Assembly: GCA_030704615.1 (NCBI GenBank)
Contig: CM060731.1
Span: 59,502,756-59,566,755, forward strand
Direction: 5' to 3'
Source: Takakia lepidozioides
Taxonomy: Eukaryota > Streptophyta > Takakiopsida > Takakiales > Takakiaceae
DNA: 64,000 nt
Shown: piece after piece, positions 63,715-64,000 of the stretch
How the letters are laid out: every line of letters starts with the position of its first letter
Numbering within the stretch: the first letter of the stretch is position 1
Program-made: the position numbers and the translations under genes
The notes under the pieces: generated by a model
Told to the model about the DNA's origin: nothing
Database searches by the model: none
What the model saw: only the letters and a program-made list of their open reading frames with translations

Positions 63715-64000
63715 TGCACAGAAAAAGTCCGAACGTGGCGCTCCCACGCTCAGATTACGTAACTCATCATGAACTAAGCTCTCCGAGCTCTCCGTTCACT
63801 GTGCTGATCTAGACTCAAGCTGCACACAGAATGGAAGACGTCGCACTTGATCTGCAACCTGAGGAGAGCGCAAATGCCCGAGCATTGAGTCAATTGACCA
63901 CTTCAAACGGCGAGCGTGAGGATTGCAACATGGTAGTTGACAATCCAGAGTTTGAGATTAAACCCAGCTAAACAAGAATTCAACCAGTAGTAAAAGTTCA
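63715..64000 (-). other. Probable ITS2
   Basis: It lies where ITS2 should be in the rDNA order on the minus strand. No coding sequence. No 5.8S 3' end is recognised before the window edge. The call depends on position only. Confidence 0.5.

Overview
The window looks like nuclear DNA of a streptophyte plant with a large, transposon-rich genome. The main evidence is a PLS-class pentatricopeptide (PPR) gene ending in a complete DYW domain, plant-type organellar single-strand-binding (PDF-motif) exons, plant-type Ty3/Gypsy and Copia elements, introns and low gene density. The sequence alone does not fix the species. The near-identical PPR repeats and unusual Gypsy and hAT families would suit an early-diverging lineage (charophyte alga, bryophyte, lycophyte or fern), but that is inference.

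Most of the window is nested mobile DNA. The oldest visible layer is a minus-strand Gypsy element (RNase H to gag, 1405-6923, with its gag N-terminus at 42753-42932). It is split by a hAT MITE (2396-3313, 8-bp TSD), a Mutator-like MITE (3557-4352, 9-bp TSD) and a very large insertion. That insertion, 6924-42752 (about 35.8 kb), has short terminal inverted repeats, a near-perfect 8-bp target duplication and, just inside both ends, arrays of GCGACCGCC...GGCGGTCGC palindromes. It holds a decayed kinase-like gene, two foldbacks, a 118-bp tandem repeat, a Tat-like Gypsy element with a coiled-coil ORF after pol (14057-24286), a decayed DDE-like transposase gene (25539-29631, minus), a complete chromovirus (30993-37876, TSD GTAAA) and a decayed hAT transposase gene (38505-41430, minus) carrying a CACTA MITE. 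The hAT gene next to the right-hand array is the best candidate for the transposase that moved the giant element.

A second copy of the same family, 45064-49454 (4.4 kb), sits inside a plus-strand Gypsy integrase whose C-terminus carries a PHD finger (44676-50160). Its ends match those of the giant element and it too has palindrome arrays on both sides, but its interior is a chromovirus gag fragment. Further right are a Gypsy LTR (50408-50841), a Copia tail (51014-51257 and LTR 54805-55139), a non-autonomous hAT-like insertion with six copies of a 28-bp palindrome and a PPR remnant, and a piggyBac-like MITE (52428-53252, TTAA target).

The right end is the only part that looks like a working host gene. 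A minus-strand gene at about 62600-57892 encodes three tandem intron-split PDF (OSB-type) motifs, and the last runs in frame into a PLS-PPR protein with intact E and DYW domains. It would be expected to act in RNA processing or DNA/RNA binding in organelles. Beyond it, 63671-63714 is the ITS2/28S rRNA junction on the minus strand.
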